Part shown: piece by piece, positions 7,834 through 15,367 of the stretch
How the letters are laid out: every line of letters begins with the position of its first letter
Position numbering within the stretch: position 1 is the first letter of the stretch
From: an uncultured bacterium
GTDB taxonomy: Bacteria; Bacillota; Clostridia; Lachnospirales; Lachnospiraceae
Direction of reading: 5' to 3'
DNA: 64,000 bases
Assembly (NCBI GenBank): GCA_945828315.1
Contig: CALZQA010000002.1
Span: 1-64,000, forward strand
Program-made: the position numbers and the translations under genes
Notes under the pieces: generated by a model
What the model saw: the letters and a program-made list of their open reading frames with translations, nothing else
Told to the model about the DNA's origin: nothing
Database searches by the model: none

Positions 7834-8522
7834 CCTTTGTGATCGACCAGATAGCGTGCCAGATACATGACCGGTGTATCGGCAAGACTCGTCACGATAA
7901 ATATGATGTAGCTGGACCAGAAGATCGAGATCAGTGTCGGCAGCTCGTAGGTGCCTGCGAAGGCGCCAAAGGTGAACAGCAGCGAGTTTAACAGCTGTGA
8001 CAGCAGGGTGGAACCGTTGTTGCGCAACCACAGAAAACGCTTGGAGTCACCGTATTTTTTCGTGGTAAATGCCCACCATCCGTGGTATGCCCACACATCA
8101 AAACGCTGGCAGATGGCATATACAACAAAGCTGGTCAGCATCAGTCGCGGTGTGTTTGAGAAGATGGCCTGCATGTGAGGCATTGCCCAGTCGCTCTCGG
8201 CTGGGATATATATCAGCCAGGACTGGGAGATGAGGATGAAGGCAAGGGAACAGGCGATCCCGATGTTGACTGCCTTCTGGGAAGCCTTTTTGCCGTAAAA
8301 CTCGCTGAGCAGGTCTGTCACCAGAAAGGTGGAGGCAAAGAGGATGTTTCCCAACGTCTGTTCCATGCCGAAGGCATTGACGACGATCAGAACTTCAATA
8401 TTTGCCGTGATGGTGGCAAAGACTGTCCAACAGTAGAGACCGGTTTTTCCAAATAAATGAAAAAACAGTAAAACCAGTGCAAAGATCACAACCAGTGATC
8501 CGAGGAGTAATAATTCATTCAT
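7818..8522 (-). CDS. yhhQ: YhhQ-family queuosine precursor transporter
   Basis: 234 aa, about six membrane helices, of the VUT/DUF165 family that imports queuosine precursors (preQ0, preQ1 or queuine). Family motifs include ANIEVLIVVNAFGM near residue 36, LVTDLLSEFYGKK near 65 and WAFTTKKYG near 140. ATG 8522 has AAAGGA upstream; the longer frame would need a TTG start before that site. It overlaps the 3' end of the radical SAM gene by 8 bp, so the two are coupled, both under the preQ1 riboswitch upstream. Confidence 0.88.
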   Translation of the reverse strand: MNELLLLGSLVVIFALVLLFFHLFGKTGLYCWTVFATITANIEVLIVVNAFGMEQTLGNILFASTFLVTDLLSEFYGKKASQKAVNIGIACSLAFILISQSWLIYIPAESDWAMPHMQAIFSNTPRLMLTSFVVYAICQRFDVWAYHGWWAFTTKKYGDSKRFLWLRNNGSTLLSQLLNSLLFTFGAFAGTYELPTLISIFWSSYIIFIVTSLADTPVMYLARYLVDHKGKPGD

Positions 8523-9249
8523 GTGTTTTGTCCTTTCCAACGCCGAAGTCGGTGTTATTCAGTAAGATATCTACGCGGGGATCATCGCGGTAGAAAGGGT
8601 AGATCTGTTCCATAAAATCTGCCAGTACGGCTGTATCCGGTTTGACGGCGGTGCTGTTTTCGACCATGAGGTTGACACAGACACGCTCAAAATATGCAAG
8701 GCCGGTCTCAATATCAGTTCTCATGGAAGCGACCGTCTGTCCGCTCAGACCAAAGAGCAGGCATACTTCGTCAAAGCCGTCGGCGATGACGGAGGGATCT
8801 GTCTCATCAATGCCTTTGTCCAGAACGCTCTCGCGAAAGTCAGCGTCGAAAGTCTCGACACCGATCTTGATCTTGACGGCAATACCGGCATCCGTAAAAA
8901 ATGCGCGGTAGTCGGGCAGCTCTTTCCGGTGCATCCAGTGGCACTCAAAGTGCAGCTCATGAATGTTTTTTTGCAGGCAGATGTCGCGGATCAGAGACAG
9001 TGTTGTCTCATCCAGATCCATCAGGCTGCCGGAGTTGATGACTTCCAGCTTGCCGTAAAGTCCGCGCACCTGGCTGAGTGCAGCTTTATTGATGGCATAA
9101 TTGGCGGCGGTATCTCTGGAAAAATCCAGATGATAGTCGCAGAATCTGCAGCGCCTCCATTTGCAGCCGCTTCCGCGCAGCATGACGATCTCGCGCGGAT
9201 TTTTTTCGGTGATCACGCTGTAGCGCACCGGATCAAAGGTTTCAGCCAT
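8515..9249 (-). CDS. Radical SAM protein, candidate queuosine lyase (QueL-like)
   Basis: 244 aa. A cysteine cluster at residues 29, 34 and 37 (GCKWRRCRFC) has CX4CX2C spacing instead of the usual CX3CX2C, and is followed by a radical SAM-like barrel (KLEVINSGSLMDL, IGVETFDADFRE). It sits between a preQ1-I riboswitch and yhhQ. That context fits the queuine-salvage lyase QueL, described in Clostridia, which frees queuine from queuosine or its phosphate. The family is seen; the exact reaction is inferred from context. QueE is an alternative but is shorter and has a different motif. Confidence 0.7.
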   Translation of the reverse strand: MAETFDPVRYSVITEKNPREIVMLRGSGCKWRRCRFCDYHLDFSRDTAANYAINKAALSQVRGLYGKLEVINSGSLMDLDETTLSLIRDICLQKNIHELHFECHWMHRKELPDYRAFFTDAGIAVKIKIGVETFDADFRESVLDKGIDETDPSVIADGFDEVCLLFGLSGQTVASMRTDIETGLAYFERVCVNLMVENSTAVKPDTAVLADFMEQIYPFYRDDPRVDILLNNTDFGVGKDKTHE

Positions 9250-9280
9250 AGCAGTTTTCCTTTCTTTTCTTTATAGCAAC

Positions 9281-9305
9281 AAAAAAGGACACAAAATTTG
9301 TGTCC
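9281..9305 (-). terminator. Riboswitch-linked intrinsic terminator in the queL leader
   Basis: On the minus strand the perfect hairpin ggacacaaa/tttgtgtcc (9287-9305) is followed by six T (9286-9281) and lies 32 nt before ATG 9249. A second hairpin, agcctg/caggct, at about 9326-9343 lies between it and the aptamer and may take part in switching. Confidence 0.85.
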
Positions 9306-9346
9306 ATCGCAATGCAAATAAGAGAAGCCTGAAAACAGGCTCCAAT

Positions 9347-9385
9347 CCCTAGTTTTGTTTATAGACAGGATGGTCACGAACTGTC
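9347..9385 (-). ncRNA. preQ1-I riboswitch aptamer
   Basis: Minus-strand reading: stem gacag/ctgtc around the loop TTCGTGACCATC, then the A-rich tail TATAAACAAAACTAGGG. This is the compact preQ1-I layout: a hairpin whose C-rich loop pairs with the CTAGGG end of the tail through a pseudoknot. A GC hairpin (about 9386-9399) precedes it. Ligand binding should favour the terminator at 9281-9305 and switch the salvage operon off. Confidence 0.88.
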
Positions 9386-9426
9386 TCGCCCGTGCGGGCG
9401 TATGAAATTTTTGATGCATCGCAGAT

Positions 9427-9455
9427 ATCTTAGCAGACGGCACTTAAAAATGCAA
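9427..9455 (-). promoter_or_regulatory. Promoter of the queuine-salvage operon
   Basis: On the minus strand, TTGCAT (9455-9450), 17 bp, TAAGAT (9432-9427). Transcription would start about 35 nt before the preQ1 aptamer. It is back to back with the HNH-gene promoter at 9474. Confidence 0.65.
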
Positions 9456-9473
9456 GGAAAATTTTTTTTTGTG

Positions 9474-9503
9474 TTGACGCTGTGGCGCGTGAATCGTTAC
9501 AAT
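9474..9503 (+). promoter_or_regulatory. Promoter of the HNH-hydF operon
   Basis: TTGACG (9474-9479), 18 bp, TACAAT (9498-9503), 34 bp before ATG 9537. Confidence 0.7.
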
Positions 9504-9536
9504 ATAAATCATCAATAGATAAAAAGGGAGATATGC

Positions 9537-10118
9537 ATGAGAATACCGGTAGTGGTAGACTGCCGTTCGCGCGGAATACTTCGCTATCACTTCCGGCTGC
9601 GTCGTTTCGGGCTGGACCGGGGCGAAGGGAAAAAGTACAGGGGCCTGGTCACGGAGCGCAAGTTGGAGCGGCTGAAGGAATACTGCAGGGAAAAGCATTT
9701 GAAATTTTATATCGACAACCGTTACGGCACGCGGGGATCCAGTTACCGGGCGCGTTTTTTGCGAAACAACGACCCGGTTCTGGGGCTGTTTTACTTTTGT
9801 GCATATTGTGGGAAGCCGGTGTCGAAAAAGCATGTAACGGTGGATCATCTCTATCCGGTGGCAAAGGTGTCACGTGATCCGGCGCTGCAAAAGAAGCTGA
9901 GACGGCAGGGAATCGATGATCTTAACAGTGAGAAAAATCTTGTGCCCGCTTGTTATCGCTGCAATCAGGCGAAGGCGGCGCAGATGGGACAGTGGATCCG
10001 AAAGGGTAAGATCGGACGGCATGCATGGGTGTGGGCCCTGCGCTGGCTGTTCCGGATCGCTGTTCTGGTGATGATCATTCTGATAATCGCTTATTTATAT
10101 TCAATATTACATACATAA
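9537..10118 (+). CDS. HNH-motif protein with C-terminal membrane anchor
   Basis: 193 aa. The central HNH (His-Me finger) region has CAYCG near residue 84, the catalytic-type DH in VTVDHLYPVAK near 96 and CYRCNQAK near 140, with four Cys for zinc. The N-terminus is very basic. A hydrophobic stretch at about 170-190 should anchor it to the membrane with the HNH region in the cytoplasm. The substrate is unknown. It is the first gene of the transcript that leads into hydF (13 bp gap). Membrane attachment is unusual for an HNH endonuclease; it may be a housekeeping nuclease unrelated to hydrogenase. Confidence 0.75.
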   Translation: MRIPVVVDCRSRGILRYHFRLRRFGLDRGEGKKYRGLVTERKLERLKEYCREKHLKFYIDNRYGTRGSSYRARFLRNNDPVLGLFYFCAYCGKPVSKKHVTVDHLYPVAKVSRDPALQKKLRRQGIDDLNSEKNLVPACYRCNQAKAAQMGQWIRKGKIGRHAWVWALRWLFRIAVLVMIILIIAYLYSILHT

Positions 10119-10131
10119 AGGAGGACACAAT

Positions 10132-11352
10132 ATGAGTATGAATGAGGTCGTGAGCGCGGAGCGCGTTCATATCGGTTTTTTCGGATGCCGAAATGCAGGT
10201 AAATCCAGTCTGGTCAATGCGATCACAGCGCAGGAATTGTCCGTTGTGAGTGATACCGCGGGAACGACGACGGATCCCGTGAAAAAATCCATGGAGCTTC
10301 TGCCCATCGGACCGGTGGTGATCGTGGACACACCGGGATTTGATGATCTGGGAGAACTTGGGGAAAAACGTGTGGCGCGCACCCGCGCGGTCCTGCGGAC
10401 GATCGATGTGGCAGTGCTCGTCATCGATGTGGCAGCAGGTGTGCAGGACACGGATCGGAAGCTTTTGACACTGATCGAAGAACGAAAGCTGCCGTATCTG
10501 ATCGCGTGGAACAAGTCTGACGAACATGCACCGGCGGTGGAAATGGCCGGCGTGGCGATTGAACAGCAGCTTTGGGTGAGTGCCAAAACAGGCCATGGCA
10601 TCAAAGAATTAAAGGATGCCATCGGTGCTCTGGCGAAGGGACAGAAAGAGCCGTTGCCGCTGGTGGCGGACCTGATCCGTCCGGGCGATCTGCTCGTACT
10701 GGTTGTTCCCATTGATTCGGCAGCTCCGAAGGGCAGACTGATCCTTCCGCAGCAGCAGACGATCCGGGATATTCTGGATGCGGATGCGCGGGCACTGGTT
10801 GTCAAGGAAAATGAATTGAATCATACGCTGGAAGAAATTGTAAATCCGCCTGCCATGGTGATCACGGATTCACAGGCATTTGAGAAGGTGGCAGCAGAGG
10901 TACCGGAAGATGTGCCGCTCACTTCTTTTTCCATTTTGATGGCGCGGCATAAGGGATTCTTAGATCTGGCGGTATCCGGCGCGGCAAAGCTGGACGCGTT
11001 GCAGGATGGCGATAAAGTGCTGATCTGTGAGGGTTGCACCCATCACAGACAGTGCGGCGATATTGGTACGGAAAAACTGCCGAAATGGCTGCGGAATTAT
11101 ACAGGAAAAGATCTGATACTGGAATTTACCTCCGGCAAGGGATTCCCGGAGGATGTCTCTGAATACGCACTGGTTCTGCACTGCGGAGGCTGCATGCTGA
11201 CGGAGCGGGAGGTGCTTGCGCGCATGGAGCAGGCGACAGAGCAGGGGACACCGGTAACAAATTACGGCACGGCGATCGCGCAGATGAATGGTATCCTGAA
11301 GCGTTCGTTATCGATCTTTCCGGATCTGGCAGTACAGGTAAAAGCCCACTGA
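10132..11352 (+). CDS. hydF: HydF, [FeFe]-hydrogenase maturation GTPase and scaffold
   Basis: 406 aa. An N-terminal Era-like GTPase domain has P loop GCRNAGKSS near residue 18, G3 DTPG near 62 and NKSD near 124. The C-terminal domain carries the iron-sulfur ligands in CEGCTHHRQC near 300 and HCGGC near 346. HydF holds the 2Fe precursor made by HydE and HydG and transfers it to the hydrogenase. A strong AAGGAGG site lies before ATG 10132. It heads the maturation block hydF-hypF-TM1266-hydE-hydG. Confidence 0.96.
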   Translation: MSMNEVVSAERVHIGFFGCRNAGKSSLVNAITAQELSVVSDTAGTTTDPVKKSMELLPIGPVVIVDTPGFDDLGELGEKRVARTRAVLRTIDVAVLVIDVAAGVQDTDRKLLTLIEERKLPYLIAWNKSDEHAPAVEMAGVAIEQQLWVSAKTGHGIKELKDAIGALAKGQKEPLPLVADLIRPGDLLVLVVPIDSAAPKGRLILPQQQTIRDILDADARALVVKENELNHTLEEIVNPPAMVITDSQAFEKVAAEVPEDVPLTSFSILMARHKGFLDLAVSGAAKLDALQDGDKVLICEGCTHHRQCGDIGTEKLPKWLRNYTGKDLILEFTSGKGFPEDVSEYALVLHCGGCMLTEREVLARMEQATEQGTPVTNYGTAIAQMNGILKRSLSIFPDLAVQVKAH

Positions 11353-11408
11353 ACGTCATCTTCGGAGGCAAACTGGTAAAATAAAGAATAGAATAATTGT
11401 CTCATTTG

Positions 11409-11501
11409 TGCTATACTGAGCGCAAGTGAGTCAACATGCTTGACGAAAAACTCTAACAACAAAGCATGGCATCAGCCATCCTGCGTGGGAAGTGAGCGAA
11501 C
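11409..11501 (+). promoter_or_regulatory. Extended -10 promoter and structured leader of hypF
   Basis: TGC-TATACT (11409-11417) is an extended -10 box. The 80-nt leader behind it can form catgct/agcatg (11435-11440 with 11463-11468) and atggc/gccat (11466-11470 with 11475-11479), which overlap and so exclude each other. There is no T run, so this is not an obvious terminator. Confidence 0.4.
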
Positions 11502-13832
11502 ATGAAGCAGTTAAAAATACGAGTCTATGGCATCGTGCAGGGCGTGGGTTTCCGCCCCTTTGTCAGCCGTCTTGCGGCGGCAAACAGTCTGCGCGGCAGC
11601 GTCTGTAACAAGGGCTCTTATGTGGAGATCATTGTACAGGGAGAGACGCCTGCACTGATGCGATTTCAAAAAAATCTGAAGACCATGGCCCCGGAGCGGT
11701 CTGTCATATTAAAAACAGATGTGACAGAGCAACAGCCGGGGAAATTTACAGATTTTCGGATCATCGAGAGCAAAAAAAGATCCGGTGACATTTTCGTGTC
11801 TCCGGATATCGCTATCTGTCCCACTTGTAAAACTGAATTATTTGATAAGAACAATCGCCGTTATCTGCATCCGTTCATCAACTGTACGGCCTGCGGACCG
11901 CGGCTGACGATCTTAAAACAGATGCCCTACGACCGTGCGCGGACAACAATGTCGGAGTTTGACATGTGTCCGAAGTGCGCGGCGGAATATGAGACCATGG
12001 GCGACCGCCGTTACGATGCGCAGCCGGTATGCTGTCCGGACTGCGGGCCGCAGGTGTATCTCATGGATGAACCGCAGATCCGCGGCACAGAAGCGATCCG
12101 GCGCACCAGAGAGGTGATCCGGGCGGGTGGTATTGCAGCAATTAAGGGCATCGGAGGCTTTCATCTGTGTTGTGATGCCGGGAATGAAGCAGCGGTGGTG
12201 CTGCTCCGAACCCGAAAAAGCCGTCCGGCAAAACCTTTTGCGGTGATGGCGAGGGATCCGGAGACGGCAAAACGTATCTGTGAGATCGATAACGCGCAGG
12301 CGGCGCTTCTGGACAGTCCGCAAAAGCCCATCGTGATCTGCCGGAAACGGGGTGAGGAAGTCGCGCCGTCAGTGGCGCCGGACAATCCGACGCTGGGCGT
12401 GATGCTGCCCTATGCGCCACTGCAATTACTGTTGTTTGATGACCCGGAGGATGTGTCTGCTGCGGATTTCCCGGATGTCCTTGTCATGACAAGCGGAAAT
12501 CGTGGTGGTGCGCCAATCTGTCGAAATGATGCGGAGGTATCGGAACAACTGGCAGAGCTGTGCGATATCATCCTGTCGAACGATCGGGATATACTCATTC
12601 GTGCGGATGATTCCGTGATAGAGACATCTGACGGAGAACCGTACATGCTGCGTCGCTCCCGTGGATATGCGCCGCTGCCGACGGCGGTATCTCAGGAATG
12701 GCAGGGACAGGTGCTGGCGGTGGGAGGAGAACTGAAGAATACGTTTTGTATCGGAAAGGACAGCTTTTTCTACCCGTCGCCCTATGTGGGAGACTTGTCG
12801 GATCTGCGCTCGGAGCGGGCGTTGACAGAGACGGTCACGCGCATGCTGGAACTGTTTGAGGCAAAACCGGCAGCAGTGGCATGCGATCTTCATCCGGATT
12901 ACCGGGCATCGGCGTATGCAAAAACGTTAGGGCTGCCAGTTTTTGAGGTACAGCACCACTATGCCCATATCTTATCATGCATGGCAGAGAACGATGTGCT
13001 GGACGAGCGGGTGATCGGTGTTGCCTTTGACGGAACCGGCTACGGCATGGACGGCAGTGTGTGGGGCGGCGAATTTCTCGTCGCGGGCATTGACGGCTTT
13101 GAACGGACGGGCACTCTGGCACCCTTCATGCAGATGGGCGGTGACGCGGCGGCGAGAGAGGGTTGGCGCATTGCGGTGTCCATGCTGCTCAAGCAGTACG
13201 GGAAAAGTGAGGCGGCAGCTTTGGCATCACAGCTGGGTCTGTGTGACACCAATACGGTGGAACTACTGGCAGCAGCACAGGCAGCAGGCCTGGGCTGTGT
13301 GACATCCACGAGCGCGGGACGGTTGTTTGACGCAGTGAGTTCACTGCTGGGCATCCGGCGCGAGTCTACGTTTGAGGGTGAGGCGGCAACTGCGCTACAG
13401 TACACCGCATGTCGAAGGGACGTTCCTTTTGCCGCGGTCTGGCGGGGGGATGCTTCTTCTGTCATGCCCTGTCTGGAGGATGCTACGCGTGATGTAATTG
13501 TCACGTTGGACCATGCGCCGCTTGTTGACCGGTTGATTCAGGGGCGGATCGCAGGCGAACCGGTGGAGAAGCTGGCGTATCTGTTCCACGAGGCGCTGGC
13601 AGAGGGGATCAAAACCACCTGCGAAACGATCCGAAAGCGCACAGGTCTGACCACCGTTGTGCTTTCCGGCGGCTGCTTCTGTAACCGTCTGCTATTGCAT
13701 CTGGCACAGGAACGACTGAAGAACGCAGGCTTCCGGGTGCTGACACATCACCGGATCCCGGCAAATGACGGAGGGATCGCGCTTGGACAGGCAATCTACG
13801 CGATGCGGCGGCTACAGGACGCAGGGCATTGA
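11502..13832 (+). CDS. hypF: HypF carbamoyltransferase of [NiFe]-hydrogenase maturation
   Basis: 776 aa, full length. Domains in order: acylphosphatase (YGIVQGVGFRPF near residue 10), two zinc fingers (CPTC...CTAC near 107-131 and CPKC...CPDC near 157-182), YrdC-like (about 200-390), and a Kae1/HypF C-terminal domain with HHYAHILSC near 486, FDGTGYGMDG near 507 and VLSGGCFCNR near 724. It makes the thiocarboxamide on HypE that becomes the cyanide ligands of the NiFe site. No hypC, D or E is nearby. Its place inside an [FeFe] maturation run is unexpected, and it has a leader and promoter of its own. Confidence 0.95.
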   Translation: MKQLKIRVYGIVQGVGFRPFVSRLAAANSLRGSVCNKGSYVEIIVQGETPALMRFQKNLKTMAPERSVILKTDVTEQQPGKFTDFRIIESKKRSGDIFVSPDIAICPTCKTELFDKNNRRYLHPFINCTACGPRLTILKQMPYDRARTTMSEFDMCPKCAAEYETMGDRRYDAQPVCCPDCGPQVYLMDEPQIRGTEAIRRTREVIRAGGIAAIKGIGGFHLCCDAGNEAAVVLLRTRKSRPAKPFAVMARDPETAKRICEIDNAQAALLDSPQKPIVICRKRGEEVAPSVAPDNPTLGVMLPYAPLQLLLFDDPEDVSAADFPDVLVMTSGNRGGAPICRNDAEVSEQLAELCDIILSNDRDILIRADDSVIETSDGEPYMLRRSRGYAPLPTAVSQEWQGQVLAVGGELKNTFCIGKDSFFYPSPYVGDLSDLRSERALTETVTRMLELFEAKPAAVACDLHPDYRASAYAKTLGLPVFEVQHHYAHILSCMAENDVLDERVIGVAFDGTGYGMDGSVWGGEFLVAGIDGFERTGTLAPFMQMGGDAAAREGWRIAVSMLLKQYGKSEAAALASQLGLCDTNTVELLAAAQAAGLGCVTSTSAGRLFDAVSSLLGIRRESTFEGEAATALQYTACRRDVPFAAVWRGDASSVMPCLEDATRDVIVTLDHAPLVDRLIQGRIAGEPVEKLAYLFHEALAEGIKTTCETIRKRTGLTTVVLSGGCFCNRLLLHLAQERLKNAGFRVLTHHRIPANDGGIALGQAIYAMRRLQDAGH

Positions 13833-13950
13833 GGACGCATTTTTTCGCGCGTGCCCGGTCACACGGGACAGAAGACGCATGTTTTAAATGAGGATCTGTT
13901 TGGTGCGTTGAAGTGCACCGTCAAAATGCGATGACAGAAAAGGAGAATAC

Positions 13951-14289
13951 ATGACTATGACATCAGAAAATGCAACAACCGGGGCGGAAGAGATACAGCC
14001 GACCCGTGTCGCCCTCATCGGTATCGTGGTGGAAAATCCTCAGGCAGTGCCGCGGATGAATGAACTTCTGCACGAGTATGCCCATTATGTGATCGGGCGT
14101 ATGGGGATTCCCTATGAGAAACGGGGCGTATCGATCATCAGTGTGGCAGTAGATGCACCGTCAGACGTGATCAGCGCGCTGTCCGGAAAGATCGGACGAC
14201 TGGAGGGCATTTCCACAAAAACAATTTATTCCAAGCTGCCCGACAACGGTGTAGCCCTGAGGCAAAAACAACCGGAGACAGAAACATGA
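13951..14289 (+). CDS. TM1266-like iron-only hydrogenase system regulator
   Basis: 112 aa, with an ACT-like fold resembling the NikR C-terminal domain. The motif RMGIPYEKRGVSIISVAVD near residue 50 and the GKIGRLEGIS segment near 90 are characteristic. The family is found beside hydE/hydG; its mechanism is not established. It starts at ATG 13951 with AAGGAG upstream and its TGA stop overlaps the hydE start (ATGA). The preceding gap of 118 bp contains a tgcccg/cgggac hairpin but no recognisable promoter. Confidence 0.85.
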   Translation: MTMTSENATTGAEEIQPTRVALIGIVVENPQAVPRMNELLHEYAHYVIGRMGIPYEKRGVSIISVAVDAPSDVISALSGKIGRLEGISTKTIYSKLPDNGVALRQKQPETET

Positions 14290-15329
14290 TGGATAGAAAA
14301 CAACGGATCGATGCACTTGCAAACGAACAGATATTGCCGGAGGAGGAACTGATCGCGCTGATTACTGACGCCACACCTGAGAGCGACGAATATTTATTCG
14401 AGCAGGCCCGAAAGGCGCGGGAGGCGGTGTATGGAAAAGCAGTCTATATGCGCGGGTTGATCGAGTTCACAAACTATTGCAAAAACGACTGCTACTACTG
14501 CGGGATCCGGCGCAGCGCGATGGGCGCTGAGCGTTACCGGCTGAGTGAGGAGCAGATCTTAGACTGCTGCGAGGCAGGTTACGGGCTGGGATTTCGCACC
14601 TTTGTGTTACAGGGCGGCGAGGATGGCTATTACACGGATGAACGGATTCTGTCGATCGTTTCTGGAATAAAAGAAAAATATCCGGACTGCGCGGTGACAT
14701 TGTCCATTGGAGAGCGGGAGCGGGACAGCTATGAGGCTTTTTTCAAGGCGGGGGCAGACCGTTATCTCCTGCGCCACGAGACTGCGGACGAAGCTCATTA
14801 CAGAACCCTCCATCCGCCGGAATTATCCCTCACGCACCGCAAACAGTGCCTGCGGGATCTAAAGGAGATCGGCTATCAGGTGGGCTGTGGCTTTATGGTG
14901 GGTTCGCCGGGACAAAAAGCCGAACATCTGGTAAAGGATCTGCAGTTTATTCATGAATTGCAACCTCATATGGTCGGCATCGGTCCCTTTGTGCCGCACC
15001 ACGATACGCCCTTTGCAGAGGAGGCGCAGGGCGGATTGGAATTGACGCTGCGGCTCCTGGCGATCATCCGGCTCATGGAGCCCCATGTGCTGCTTCCCGC
15101 GACGACTGCACTTGGCACAATCGATCCGCGTGGCAGGGAGAAGGGCATTCTGGCAGGTGCCAATGTGGTCATGCCGAACCTGTCCCCACAGGATGTCCGA
15201 AAGAAATATATGCTTTACGACAACAAGATCTGTACCGGAGATGAGGCTGCAGAATGTGTCAAATGTTTAGAACGGCGGATCGCGTCCACAGGCTATGAAC
15301 TGGTCTGTGACCGGGGCGATTACCGGTAA
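14286..15329 (+). CDS. hydE: HydE, radical SAM maturase of [FeFe] hydrogenase
   Basis: 347 aa radical SAM enzyme of the BioB-like group. The CX3CX2C cluster CKNDCYYC lies near residues 65-72. GGEDGYYTDE near 119 matches the GGE SAM-binding motif. It acts after HydG on the iron-cysteine complex to build the dithiomethylamine-bridged 2Fe subcluster. It starts with ATG overlapping the stop of the TM1266-like gene and is followed 38 bp later by hydG. Confidence 0.96.
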   Translation: MMDRKQRIDALANEQILPEEELIALITDATPESDEYLFEQARKAREAVYGKAVYMRGLIEFTNYCKNDCYYCGIRRSAMGAERYRLSEEQILDCCEAGYGLGFRTFVLQGGEDGYYTDERILSIVSGIKEKYPDCAVTLSIGERERDSYEAFFKAGADRYLLRHETADEAHYRTLHPPELSLTHRKQCLRDLKEIGYQVGCGFMVGSPGQKAEHLVKDLQFIHELQPHMVGIGPFVPHHDTPFAEEAQGGLELTLRLLAIIRLMEPHVLLPATTALGTIDPRGREKGILAGANVVMPNLSPQDVRKKYMLYDNKICTGDEAAECVKCLERRIASTGYELVCDRGDYR

Positions 15330-15367
15330 AGATCAATAGAATAACAAAACACAGGAGGAATAAATAA

